NCBI GenBank assembly: GCA_040002995.1
Contig: JBDUDK010000016.1
Location: 1-12,736 of the forward strand
Length of the DNA: 12,736 nt
Direction of reading: 5' to 3'
From: JBDUDK01 sp040002995
GTDB lineage: Bacteria > Actinomycetota > Acidimicrobiia > Acidimicrobiales > Ilumatobacteraceae
Position numbers and translations under genes: made by a program. Positions 7,063 through 12,561 of this stretch are shown one piece after another. A model generated the notes under the pieces. It had not been told where the DNA came from and searched no databases. It was given only the letters and a program-made list of their open reading frames with translations. Within the stretch, counting starts at the first letter, position 1; each line of letters begins with the position of its first letter.

Positions 7063-7537
7063 GCCAGAACGAATGCGTTGAGAACGGACCCATGCTGCCG
7101 GGCAGGTCGTAGATGCCGAACGCGCGGGCCACCGAGGTGTCAGCGTCGGCGAGGATCGGCACATCTACGCCGAGCCGCTTAACGAGGTCTGTCGAGGTCG
7201 CCAGATCCTGGACCGAGACCGCGTACACCTCCACCCCACGTGCCTCGAACCCTGGCTTGGCTTTCTGCAGCTCGACCAGCTGCTCCTCGCACGGCGCTCA
7301 ACCGGCGTGCTCGTAGAAATACAGCAACACGTCTCGCTTCCCGCGAAACGCCGATACGTCGACGGTCTGCCCCGACGTCGCCGCCAGCCGCACCGTCGGT
7401 GCCACGGCACCGACATCGAGGGTCGCACTCGACGACCCGCTTGACGAGTTCCTATCCCGCGACAAGACCACCACGCCGACCCCGACGATCACTACGAGCG
7501 CGACAGCGACGGCGATACGCATCCGGGAGCTAGGCAT
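6953..7537 (-). CDS. Membrane-anchored AhpC/TSA-like redoxin, probable selenoprotein (Sec80)
   Basis: From the ATG at 7537 the frame gives an N-terminal anchor helix (residues 6-25), a Ser-rich linker and a redoxin domain (GAVAPTVRLAATSGQTVDVSAFRGKRDVLL split here as GAVAPTVRLA then FRGKRDVLLYFYEHAG). TGA at 7298-7300 follows, then A-P-C83-EEQLVELQKAKPGFEARGVEVYAVSV in the same frame through DVPILADADTSVARAFGIYD and HSFWLIDRTGKIRFREV to a TAG stop (194 residues). TGA stands exactly where redoxins of this type carry their first catalytic cysteine, giving a U-X-X-C motif, and a SECIS-like hairpin follows. The domain faces the outside of the membrane and should reduce peroxides or disulfides. 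No Shine-Dalgarno precedes the ATG; an in-frame TAG just upstream limits the start to 7537 or 7522. It is divergent from blaI and shares its control region. The alternative is a Cys-to-stop mutation (TGC to TGA). Confidence 0.85.
7267..7283 (-). promoter_or_regulatory. SECIS-like hairpin downstream of the in-frame UGA
   Basis: In the minus-strand mRNA, GCAGCU-GGUCG-AGCUGC forms a perfect six-base-pair stem with a five-base loop. The loop starts 20 bases after the UGA. Bacterial SECIS elements recognised by SelB have a small apical loop with a G in its first two positions, roughly 16-37 bases after UGA. The GGUC loop matches that of the E. coli fdhF element as I remember it. The bases also encode QLVELQ, so coding constraint is superimposed. 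Confidence 0.7.
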
Positions 7538-7539
7538 CG

Positions 7540-7556
7540 GTCGCTACGATAGCGAC
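7540..7556. promoter_or_regulatory. Perfect 7-3-7 inverted repeat upstream of the redoxin gene
   Basis: GTCGCTA-CGA-TAGCGAC is a perfect dyad ending two bases before the redoxin ATG (7537, minus strand). Its centre (7548) is 21 bp, two helical turns, from the centre of the BlaI-like site at 7561-7577. It could be a second protein-binding site or an mRNA leader hairpin. The arm sequence differs from the TACA/TGTA sites. Confidence 0.45.
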
Positions 7557-7560
7557 GATC

Positions 7561-7577
7561 TACGACAGTGTGTACAT
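7561..7577. promoter_or_regulatory. Putative BlaI-type operator between the redoxin gene and blaI
   Basis: TACGACA-GTG-TGTACAT carries the GACA-N3-TGTA core in the same 7-3-7 frame as the sites at 3946, 8959 and 9725. It lies between the divergent starts of the redoxin gene (7537) and the repressor gene (7653), so one bound dimer could control both. The outer arm positions are not symmetric, which makes it the weakest of the four. Confidence 0.45.
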
Positions 7578-7652
7578 CGTGGCAACGGGCCCGCCAACAA
7601 ACCGTCGTCGGTGCCAAGCTTGGACCGCATCTGCTGGATTGGAGGGAGTCTG

Positions 7653-8018
7653 ATGGCCCGTCGGCCGATGGGGGAACTCGAAGGGTCGGTGATGGACACG
7701 TTGTGGGATCGAGGCGGTTGGCGCACGCCTGGTGAGGTCCATGAGCTCCTGCCCGGTGGTGATGACCTGGCCTACAGCACCGTGCTCACCGTCCTCATCC
7801 GCCTGTGGAAGAAGGGCCGCCTTGAACGCCGACGCGACGGCAAGGCTCACGCGTACCGACCTGTGGCGACACGTGAGGACTACGCAGCCGCCCGCATGGG
7901 CGAGATGCTCGCCAGCGCCGACCGCCGGGGTGCGCTCACTCGCTTCGTCGCGGAGCTCAGCGCCTCCGACCGAGCGCAACTACGTCGTGCGCTGGCGCGC
8001 AAGACCAAGAGAGGCTGA
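7653..8018 (+). CDS. BlaI/MecI/CopY-family transcriptional repressor
   Basis: The 121-residue product is a winged-helix repressor of the penicillinase-repressor family. The sequence MGELEGSVMDTLWDRGGWRTPGEVHELL forms helices 1-2 (split here by position 6-33), followed by the recognition helix region LAYSTVLTVLIRLWKKG (about residues 39-55) and the wing RLERRRDGKAHAYRPVATRE. The C-terminal helices (about 75-118) dimerise the protein. The ATG at 7653 is preceded by GGAGGGAG at 7641-7648, so the longer frame from 7611 is rejected. The gene is followed after three bases by an M56 peptidase, the classical repressor plus membrane protease pair in which a signal leads to repressor inactivation. Probable operators with TACA/TGTA cores lie upstream of this operon and of three other promoters. 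No beta-lactamase is present, so the regulon is probably not antibiotic resistance. Confidence 0.93.
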   Translation: MARRPMGELEGSVMDTLWDRGGWRTPGEVHELLPGGDDLAYSTVLTVLIRLWKKGRLERRRDGKAHAYRPVATREDYAAARMGEMLASADRRGALTRFVAELSASDRAQLRRALARKTKRG

Positions 8019-8021
8019 TCG

Positions 8022-8951
8022 GTGAGCGTGCTGCTCGTCATCATCGGCGCTTCATTTCTCGCGATACCTGCTCTGCTCCGCGACGTCGGACGCGCTGCCA
8101 CGCCAGCCACGTGGAGTCGGTGGTGCCTGTGCGCGGGCTGGTTTGGCGTCACGACCGTGGAAGCGGGACTCGTCACGACCGCCGGGCCCACCATTCTCAA
8201 GGCCGCCGGCGTCCCCGCTCTCGCCGCGGCGTGCGAGCGCACCCTCGCCCCCCTCCAACCGGGTGGACCTCTTACCGGCTGGCTTGCCGCCGCCGCGTCC
8301 GTCTGGCTCCCGGGTGCTCTCCTGGTCGGTGCCGGTCGGGCCCGCCGTACCCGCCGCAACGCGGCCGTCGAACCGTGCGTTGGCCGTCACCAGACTCGGC
8401 AAGGCATTGATCTGGTCGTCGTGCCCTCCCGCGATGCCCTCGCCTACAGCGTCTCGGCGCGCGGCCCCCAGGTCGTCGTGAGCCAAGAACTGGTCGATCG
8501 TCTCAACCCCGACCAGCTCGACCTCGTGGTTCGCCACGAACTCGCCCACCTGCAACGCGGCCATCAACGACACCTCACCACGGCCGTCGCGTTGGAGACC
8601 GCGCTCGGTCCCCTCGCACGGGCCACGACAGGCGAGCTCAGACTGGCCGTCGAGCGCGCCGCCGACGAAGAAGCGGCCGGCGATGACATCGACCGCCGCC
8701 GCCATCTGCGGGCCGCGCTTTTATTCTGTGCGGCGCAACCCGCCGGAGCGCTAACAACGCTGTCTCCGGCATCAATGGTCGCCGCACGAGTCGGCGCCCT
8801 CACAACGGCACCCGTACGGCCATCAATCACCGATCGCGCGCTTCTACACGCGCCCGCAGTTCTCCTCGCGTTCGCGGCTACCGGCGCGCTGACCGGCTGG
8901 GGCGAACACATAAGTCGTGTGATCGCCATGGCTGGCCGCTGCCCCGCGTAG
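8022..8951 (+). CDS. M56 (BlaR1-like) membrane metalloprotease, no sensor domain
   Basis: This 309-residue integral membrane protein has hydrophobic segments at about residues 2-18, 32-58, 82-104 and 262-285. The cytosolic protease domain carries the zinc motif HELAH (172-176), with the third ligand expected in ERAADEEA (211-218). The preceding PQVVVSQELVDRLNPDQLDLVVRHE block is split in position between 149 and 173 and is typical of M48/M56 peptidases. It lacks the extracellular penicillin-binding sensor of BlaR1, so the signal must come through the membrane segments or a partner. It starts at GTG three bases after the blaI stop, which indicates translational coupling. By family the likely job is signal-dependent relief of repression by the neighbouring BlaI protein. 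Cysteines at 35, 37, 71 and 119 could give redox sensitivity, which is inference only. Confidence 0.9.
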   Translation: MSVLLVIIGASFLAIPALLRDVGRAATPATWSRWCLCAGWFGVTTVEAGLVTTAGPTILKAAGVPALAAACERTLAPLQPGGPLTGWLAAAASVWLPGALLVGAGRARRTRRNAAVEPCVGRHQTRQGIDLVVVPSRDALAYSVSARGPQVVVSQELVDRLNPDQLDLVVRHELAHLQRGHQRHLTTAVALETALGPLARATTGELRLAVERAADEEAAGDDIDRRRHLRAALLFCAAQPAGALTTLSPASMVAARVGALTTAPVRPSITDRALLHAPAVLLAFAATGALTGWGEHISRVIAMAGRCPA

Positions 8952-8958
8952 TCCCGTC

Positions 8959-8975
8959 TCGTACATACTGTAAAA
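8959..8975. promoter_or_regulatory. Putative BlaI-type operator overlapping the ccdA start region
   Basis: TCGTACA-TAC-TGTAAAA has the same left arm as the perfect site at 9725 and the TACA-N3-TGTA core. It ends three bases before the ccdA ATG at 8979. TACTGT at 8966-8971 fits a TANNNT -10 box and would give transcription starting at or next to the ATG, that is, a leaderless mRNA. A bound repressor would cover this box. Confidence 0.55.
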
Positions 8976-8978
8976 TGT

Positions 8979-9707
8979 ATGGCGGGCTTCCTTCTACCGT
9001 TCATCGCGATCGCCGCCGGGATGCTGTCGTTCAGCTCCCCGTGCTGCCTGCCGCTGCTGCCGACCTACATCAGCTATATGGCCGGCATCCCCGTCGGGCG
9101 AGACCCGGCGACGGCGCGCCGCACGACGGTGCGGGCCGCCCTCGGATTCGTGTCCGGATTCACGCTGGTGTTCACCGCTCTCGGCGCACTCGCGGGAGCG
9201 CTGGGCAGCACTCTGGTGCGCCAACTTCCCCTTATGGTGCGCGTATCAGGTGTCCTCATCATCGTGATGGGCTTCGCCATGTTGGGGGTCGTGCGGATCC
9301 CGTTTCTCGCCCGCGAACGCCGCCTCGTGGACCTCCACCGCGTCGGGCACGGACCCGGCTCGGCGGGCCTGCTCGGCGCGGCCTTCGCGGCCGGGTGGAG
9401 CCCGTGTATTGGGCCGGTACTCGCCACGATTCTCGCCACCGCGGCCACTACGGGGACCGTCGGGTGGGGCATGGTGCTTCTCGCCTTGTACTCAATCGGG
9501 CTGGGCCTCCCGTTCATCGCTTTGGCCCTCGGCCTCAACCGCGCCCAGCGCAGTGTCATCTGGCTCCGCCGCCACGCTCTCGGCGTCGAACGAGTCAGCG
9601 CTCTACTTCTCGTGGCTATCGGCGTCCTGTTCATCACCGGCGCATGGCGAACCTTGCTACTCCCGCTGCAACGCAGCCTCGCACGCATGGGCTGGCCGCC
9701 AATCTGA
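8979..9707 (+). CDS. ccdA: CcdA/DsbD-family transmembrane thiol-electron transporter
   Basis: The 242-residue product has about six membrane helices and the CcdA signatures SPCCLPLLPTYISYMAG near residues 21-36 (Cys22, Cys23) and GWSPCIGPVLA near 139-149 (Cys143). The redox-active pair of the family is one Cys in each of these two helices; the adjacent second Cys in the first motif is extra. CcdA passes electrons from cytosolic thioredoxin to extracytoplasmic thioredoxin-like proteins, for cytochrome c maturation or general disulfide reduction. The ATG at 8979 lacks a Shine-Dalgarno, but a -10-like box inside the overlapping operator suggests leaderless translation. Its natural clients here would be the TlpA-like protein two genes on and possibly the Sec redoxin and the lipoprotein. 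No CcsA/CcsB cytochrome-assembly genes are nearby, so a non-cytochrome role is plausible. Confidence 0.92.
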   Translation: MAGFLLPFIAIAAGMLSFSSPCCLPLLPTYISYMAGIPVGRDPATARRTTVRAALGFVSGFTLVFTALGALAGALGSTLVRQLPLMVRVSGVLIIVMGFAMLGVVRIPFLARERRLVDLHRVGHGPGSAGLLGAAFAAGWSPCIGPVLATILATAATTGTVGWGMVLLALYSIGLGLPFIALALGLNRAQRSVIWLRRHALGVERVSALLLVAIGVLFITGAWRTLLLPLQRSLARMGWPPI

Positions 9708-9724
9708 CGCTGCAACCCTCCTCC

Positions 9725-9741
9725 TCGTACATTGTGTACGA
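9725..9741. promoter_or_regulatory. Perfect BlaI-type operator upstream of the DUF2933-like gene
   Basis: TCGTACA-TTG-TGTACGA is a perfect 7-3-7 inverted repeat centred on TACA-N3-TGTA. It lies 29 bases before the GTG start at 9771, with an AT-rich stretch (ATTTAGAAAT, 9741-9750) just after it that may hold the -10 box. It is the best member of the four-site set and defines the shared geometry. Confidence 0.65.
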
Positions 9742-9770
9742 TTTAGAAATTCGTCTGAGAGGAGAGACAA

Positions 9771-10073
9771 GTGTGCTTCAACCGCAAGGTCCTCATAGGC
9801 CTCGGACTCGCGGCCATCGTCCTCTTCGCCATCGCCGGCCGCAGCGGCGTCCATTTCCTGCCCGCTCTCATCGCGCTGGCATGTCCGCTGTCGATGTTCG
9901 CCACGCTGGGCGGAATAACTGCCAGCCGCCGCAGCGACAAGTCCGCCATCGACACCAAAGCGACGGCTGCCGGCACTGACGAACTCGCGGAGTTACAGGC
10001 CGAAGTAGCCCAGCTGCGGGCAGCTCAGACCCAGCGCGCACCGAGCGACGTCAGCCATCGACTTGAACCATGA
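9771..10073 (+). CDS. DUF2933-like small membrane protein with C-terminal coiled coil
   Basis: This 100-residue protein starts at GTG 9771 after GAGAGGAGAG, a strong Shine-Dalgarno. It opens with MCFNRKVLIGLGLAAIVLF, then a second hydrophobic segment ending in ALACPLSMFATLGG (Cys38-Pro39). This N-terminal CxNRK plus ACPLSM pattern is typical of small actinobacterial membrane proteins that I associate with DUF2933, often encoded beside copper or redox genes. Residues about 68-88 (TDELAELQAEVAQLRAAQ) form a short heptad-like coiled coil, suggesting oligomerisation or partner binding. Cys2 and Cys38 could bind metal or take part in thiol chemistry; the function is not established. Its stop overlaps the next ATG (10070), so it is coupled to the TlpA-like gene, and a perfect operator lies upstream. 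Confidence 0.82.
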   Translation: MCFNRKVLIGLGLAAIVLFAIAGRSGVHFLPALIALACPLSMFATLGGITASRRSDKSAIDTKATAAGTDELAELQAEVAQLRAAQTQRAPSDVSHRLEP

Positions 10074-10723
10074 CGCCCGACGGCAGCCCGACCGAGCCTG
10101 CGGTCGAGGGGTACAGCCCTCGGCGGCGCCACCCCGTCCGCTGGGTCGCCCTCACCGTCGGCGTCATCGTCTTTCTCATCACGTCCATCATCGTCGGAGG
10201 TCGCATCGCGGGAAAGGCCAACCCGGCCAACAGCCCGCTCCTCGGCAAACCCGCTCCCACGTTCGATCTCGTCCGCATCGACGCGCCCGGCCGCATCAAG
10301 TCCTTGAACCTTCGCGGCAGCGTCACCATCATCAACTTCTGGGCCAGCTGGTGCGTCCCGTGCCGTGCGGAGAACGCCCGCCTCGCCTCCTTCTACCAGC
10401 GATGGCACCCCAAAGGGGTTGAACTCGTCGGCATTCTCTACGGCGACAGCGTTGGGGCCGGCAAAGACTTCCGCAACGAGCTCGGCGGCACCTGGCCACT
10501 CGTCGATGATCCCAATGGTGCGACCTCTGTCGACTACGGGGTCATCGGCGTACCCGAGACATTCATCATCAACCAGAACGGCCTCGTCGTCTCGAAGCTC
10601 ATCGGCGCCGTTGGTCCCACCACCCTCGACGACATACTTGTCCAACTCGCGAATGGCGCATCCACCGTCACCTACACCAACGGCGCGGACTACCGCCAGA
10701 GCCCAGACACCACGACCCGTTGA
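10070..10723 (+). CDS. TlpA/ResA-type membrane-anchored thioredoxin
   Basis: The 217-residue product has a cytosolic N-terminus (about 1-22), one membrane anchor (about 24-44) and an extracytoplasmic redoxin domain. GKPAPTFDL (59-67) opens the fold, FWASWCVPC (90-98) holds the active Cys95 and Cys98, and GVPETF (160-165) supplies the cis-Pro at 162. This is the TlpA/ResA/CcmG layout: a thiol-disulfide reductase that keeps apocytochrome or other extracytoplasmic thiols reduced, recharged by CcdA. The ATG overlaps the preceding stop (ATGA), so it is translated with the DUF2933-like protein, and both lie behind the operator at 9725. The tail after residue 200 is polar and probably disordered. 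A convergent methyltransferase gene ends 81 bases on. Confidence 0.93.
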   Translation: MTPDGSPTEPAVEGYSPRRRHPVRWVALTVGVIVFLITSIIVGGRIAGKANPANSPLLGKPAPTFDLVRIDAPGRIKSLNLRGSVTIINFWASWCVPCRAENARLASFYQRWHPKGVELVGILYGDSVGAGKDFRNELGGTWPLVDDPNGATSVDYGVIGVPETFIINQNGLVVSKLIGAVGPTTLDDILVQLANGASTVTYTNGADYRQSPDTTTR

Positions 10724-10804
10724 GATAGACGGTTCCGACCGACGCTCGCAAGCGCGGCGGCAACAAAGGCCGGGGCACTTGCTGCTAGCTCGCAGCGTTG
10801 GCCC

Positions 10805-11452
10805 TTAGACCGCACGGCGGGCACGACCCAGGATGTGCGGCGCAGTCAATTTCGCGAGCCAACACGGTTGGAACCCGAACCGTTCGCAGGTCTCGATCTC
10901 GAATCCGGCGGCCACAATGGCCGCCTCAGTTTGTCGAGTGAGGTGACAACCACCCGCAAAGAAGCCCCAGACGCGGTCGGCACGCTGCTGCACTCGAGCC
11001 AAGCGGACGTCATCGGAGCCGACATGTTCGTAGAAGCGGAGCTCGCCTCCGGGTCGGATGACCCGCCACAACTCGCCGAGCGCCGATCGCTGGTCGGGAA
11101 CCGAGCACAGTACGAGCGACGCCACAGCCGCGTCGACCGACTGGTCGGGAAGCGGCACGGCGTCGGCGGCGCCGTCCACGACCGTCACCGGTACCCGCGC
11201 TAGCAGTGCCGCTTCCGCGGCCCGGGCTCGAAGGTAGGGCTCGGGTTCGACCGCAACCACCTCGCTCACGGTGTGGGGATAGTGCGCGAAGTTCAAACCG
11301 TTGCCCGCACCAACCTCGACGACCCTGCCCGCAAGTCCGCCAAGAAGCCGATCGCGATGCTCCGCCGCACCCGCCTTCTCCGCCGCTGCGCCGACGCGTT
11401 GATAGACCCGCGCAAAGATCGGGTGCCGGATCGTCGTCCCGGAACTACTCAT
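10805..11452 (-). CDS. Class I SAM-dependent methyltransferase, METTL7-like
   Basis: The 215-residue cytosolic enzyme shows the Rossmann methyltransferase motifs in order: VVEVGAGNGLN (44-54) for SAM binding, VVAVEPEPYL (65-74) with the acidic residue that holds the ribose, DAAVASLVLCSV (107-118) as motif IV, and LWRVIRPGGELRFYEHV (128-144). The later block WGFFAGGCHLTRQTEAAIVAAGF (split here by position 162-184) resembles the METTL7/UbiE-type subgroup. Human METTL7 proteins methylate thiols, which would suit a thiol-redox island, but lipid or quinone methylation is equally possible from sequence. The ATG at 11452 has only a weak Shine-Dalgarno. It is convergent with the TlpA-like gene, and 144 bases separate it from the next upstream gene on the same strand. 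Confidence 0.88.
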   Translation of the reverse strand: MSSSGTTIRHPIFARVYQRVGAAAEKAGAAEHRDRLLGGLAGRVVEVGAGNGLNFAHYPHTVSEVVAVEPEPYLRARAAEAALLARVPVTVVDGAADAVPLPDQSVDAAVASLVLCSVPDQRSALGELWRVIRPGGELRFYEHVGSDDVRLARVQQRADRVWGFFAGGCHLTRQTEAAIVAAGFEIETCERFGFQPCWLAKLTAPHILGRARRAV

Positions 11453-11596
11453 CGCGTGAAGTTAGACCCTTCGATTTCCCCTCGCGGCTTTGGGCCACTG
11501 TAGGTGTGAGTCTGTGACCTTGACCGGACGCGATCTCGAACTCGTCGCTCCCGTCGGGCCGTCCACGTCGCCCGAGATCGGCCGGGCCGTCGCTCC

Positions 11597-12199
11597 TTAT
11601 TCGCAGCACGTTTCGCCCCGCCAAGCTTCGTGTCCTTCCTTCGCGGCGAGAAGGGCGATGCCGACGGCGGCGAGCGGGTCGGCCCACCACCATCCAACCG
11701 TGGCGTTGACGAGGAGGCCGCCGAGCAGTACGGCGGACAGGTAGGCACACAGCTTGGTCTGGTTGCTGTCGGCGATGACAGTGGTGCTGGCCATCGCCCG
11801 ACCGGTGCGACGCTTGGCGCCTGCCAGGATCGGCATAGCGATGAGCGAGGCGATGGCCAGCCCGATGCCCACCGGTGAACCCACTGGTTCGGTGCGGCCA
11901 ACGAGATCCCACACCGCTTGGACCACAACGTAAGCGGCGAGGGCGAAAAAGCTGAGGGCGATAAACCTCAGGGCGCGACGCTCGCGGTCTTTCGCGAGAC
12001 TGTTGAATTGCCAAAGGATCACGAGCGCCGACAGCACCTCAACGGTGGAGTCCAACCCGAACCCGACAAGCGCGATTGAGCCTGCAGCCGATCCGGCGGC
12101 GATGGCCACCGCCGCCTCGATGACGTTCCAAGAGAGGGTGGCGATAGCGAGAAGCCGGGCCCGGCGAGCCAGCCGATCCGGCGTCGCGGTGGTGCTCAC
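11597..12199 (-). CDS. Short CDF-like cation transporter (membrane domain only)
   Basis: The 200-residue protein has six hydrophobic segments and the CDF signs GFGLDSTVE (D50, E54) in TM2 and ADSNQT (D144, T148) in TM5, followed by WWADPLAAVGIALLAAKEG as TM6. The cytosolic C-terminal domain of ordinary CDF proteins is absent, and the metal-site residues differ from the zinc HxxxD pair of the transporter at 2355-3527, so a different ion or non-zinc function is likely. The product ends in GETCCE, a vicinal cysteine pair close to the terminus that could bind thiophilic metal. The start is a GTG at 12199 with no clear Shine-Dalgarno. It follows the Cys-rich small gene by 67 bases on the same strand and is probably cotranscribed with it. 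No ArsR or MerR regulator adjoins it. Confidence 0.85.
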   Translation of the reverse strand: MSTTATPDRLARRARLLAIATLSWNVIEAAVAIAAGSAAGSIALVGFGLDSTVEVLSALVILWQFNSLAKDRERRALRFIALSFFALAAYVVVQAVWDLVGRTEPVGSPVGIGLAIASLIAMPILAGAKRRTGRAMASTTVIADSNQTKLCAYLSAVLLGGLLVNATVGWWWADPLAAVGIALLAAKEGHEAWRGETCCE

Positions 12200-12266
12200 C
12201 AGGTCATTTGATTGCAGCCGTGGTGGTCATCGGGTTCGACCTGCCGTCGTTCTGCAGCTATGGGGC

Positions 12267-12473
12267 TCAGTGTGCATCAGCAACGGTTTTCTCGTCAGCG
12301 GTCCAGCATTGATGACGGAACGGGAACACCCACCGGAAGGTGCTGAGCAGTGGCCGTTTGCACCAACACTCAGGTTTGCAGCCGCATTCGACGGCGCCCA
12401 TTCCTTCGACGAAGCGCCCGATGATCGCGAACAGTACGTAGAGCGACAACCCCCGCAAGAGGATGTGTTTCAT
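12267..12473 (-). CDS. 68-residue Cys-rich small membrane-anchored protein
   Basis: MKHILLRGLSLYVLFAIIGRF gives one membrane helix (about residues 4-20, shown here only by position and character). A compact Cys cluster follows, C-G-C-x3-C-W-C-K (about residues 30-38), then an aromatic/basic stretch FRWVFPFRHQCW. The cysteine spacing and short length suggest metal or thiol binding at the membrane face. Composition is unlike a random GC-rich frame, which argues for a real gene. The ATG at 12473 has no strong Shine-Dalgarno. It sits upstream of the short CDF-like transporter on the same strand, so it may deliver metal to it or sense metal for it; that is inference from position. Confidence 0.6.
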   Translation of the reverse strand: MKHILLRGLSLYVLFAIIGRFVEGMGAVECGCKPECWCKRPLLSTFRWVFPFRHQCWTADEKTVADAH

Positions 12474-12561
12474 GACACGAGCCTAAGGCCATTCGGCCAA
12501 GTCGCCAGGGGGGCGGTGGTACCGCGGGGCTGCTGGCCTCAAGGAAACCGTGCTCCTGTGC

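Noticed and set aside
3784..7300. Genome-wide reassignment of TGA
   Set aside because: TGA is the ordinary stop of most genes here (for example at 1059, 4937, 8016 and 10071), so only special codons could be recoded.
10743..10796. Terminator hairpins between the convergent TlpA and methyltransferase genes
   Set aside because: Short stems exist (CGCT/AGCG and GCTGC/GCAGC), but there is no T-run on either strand and the stems are weak.
12225..12250. tRNA T-arm-like GGGTTCGACC
   Set aside because: The flanking bases do not pair as a T stem and no acceptor or anticodon arms are seen.
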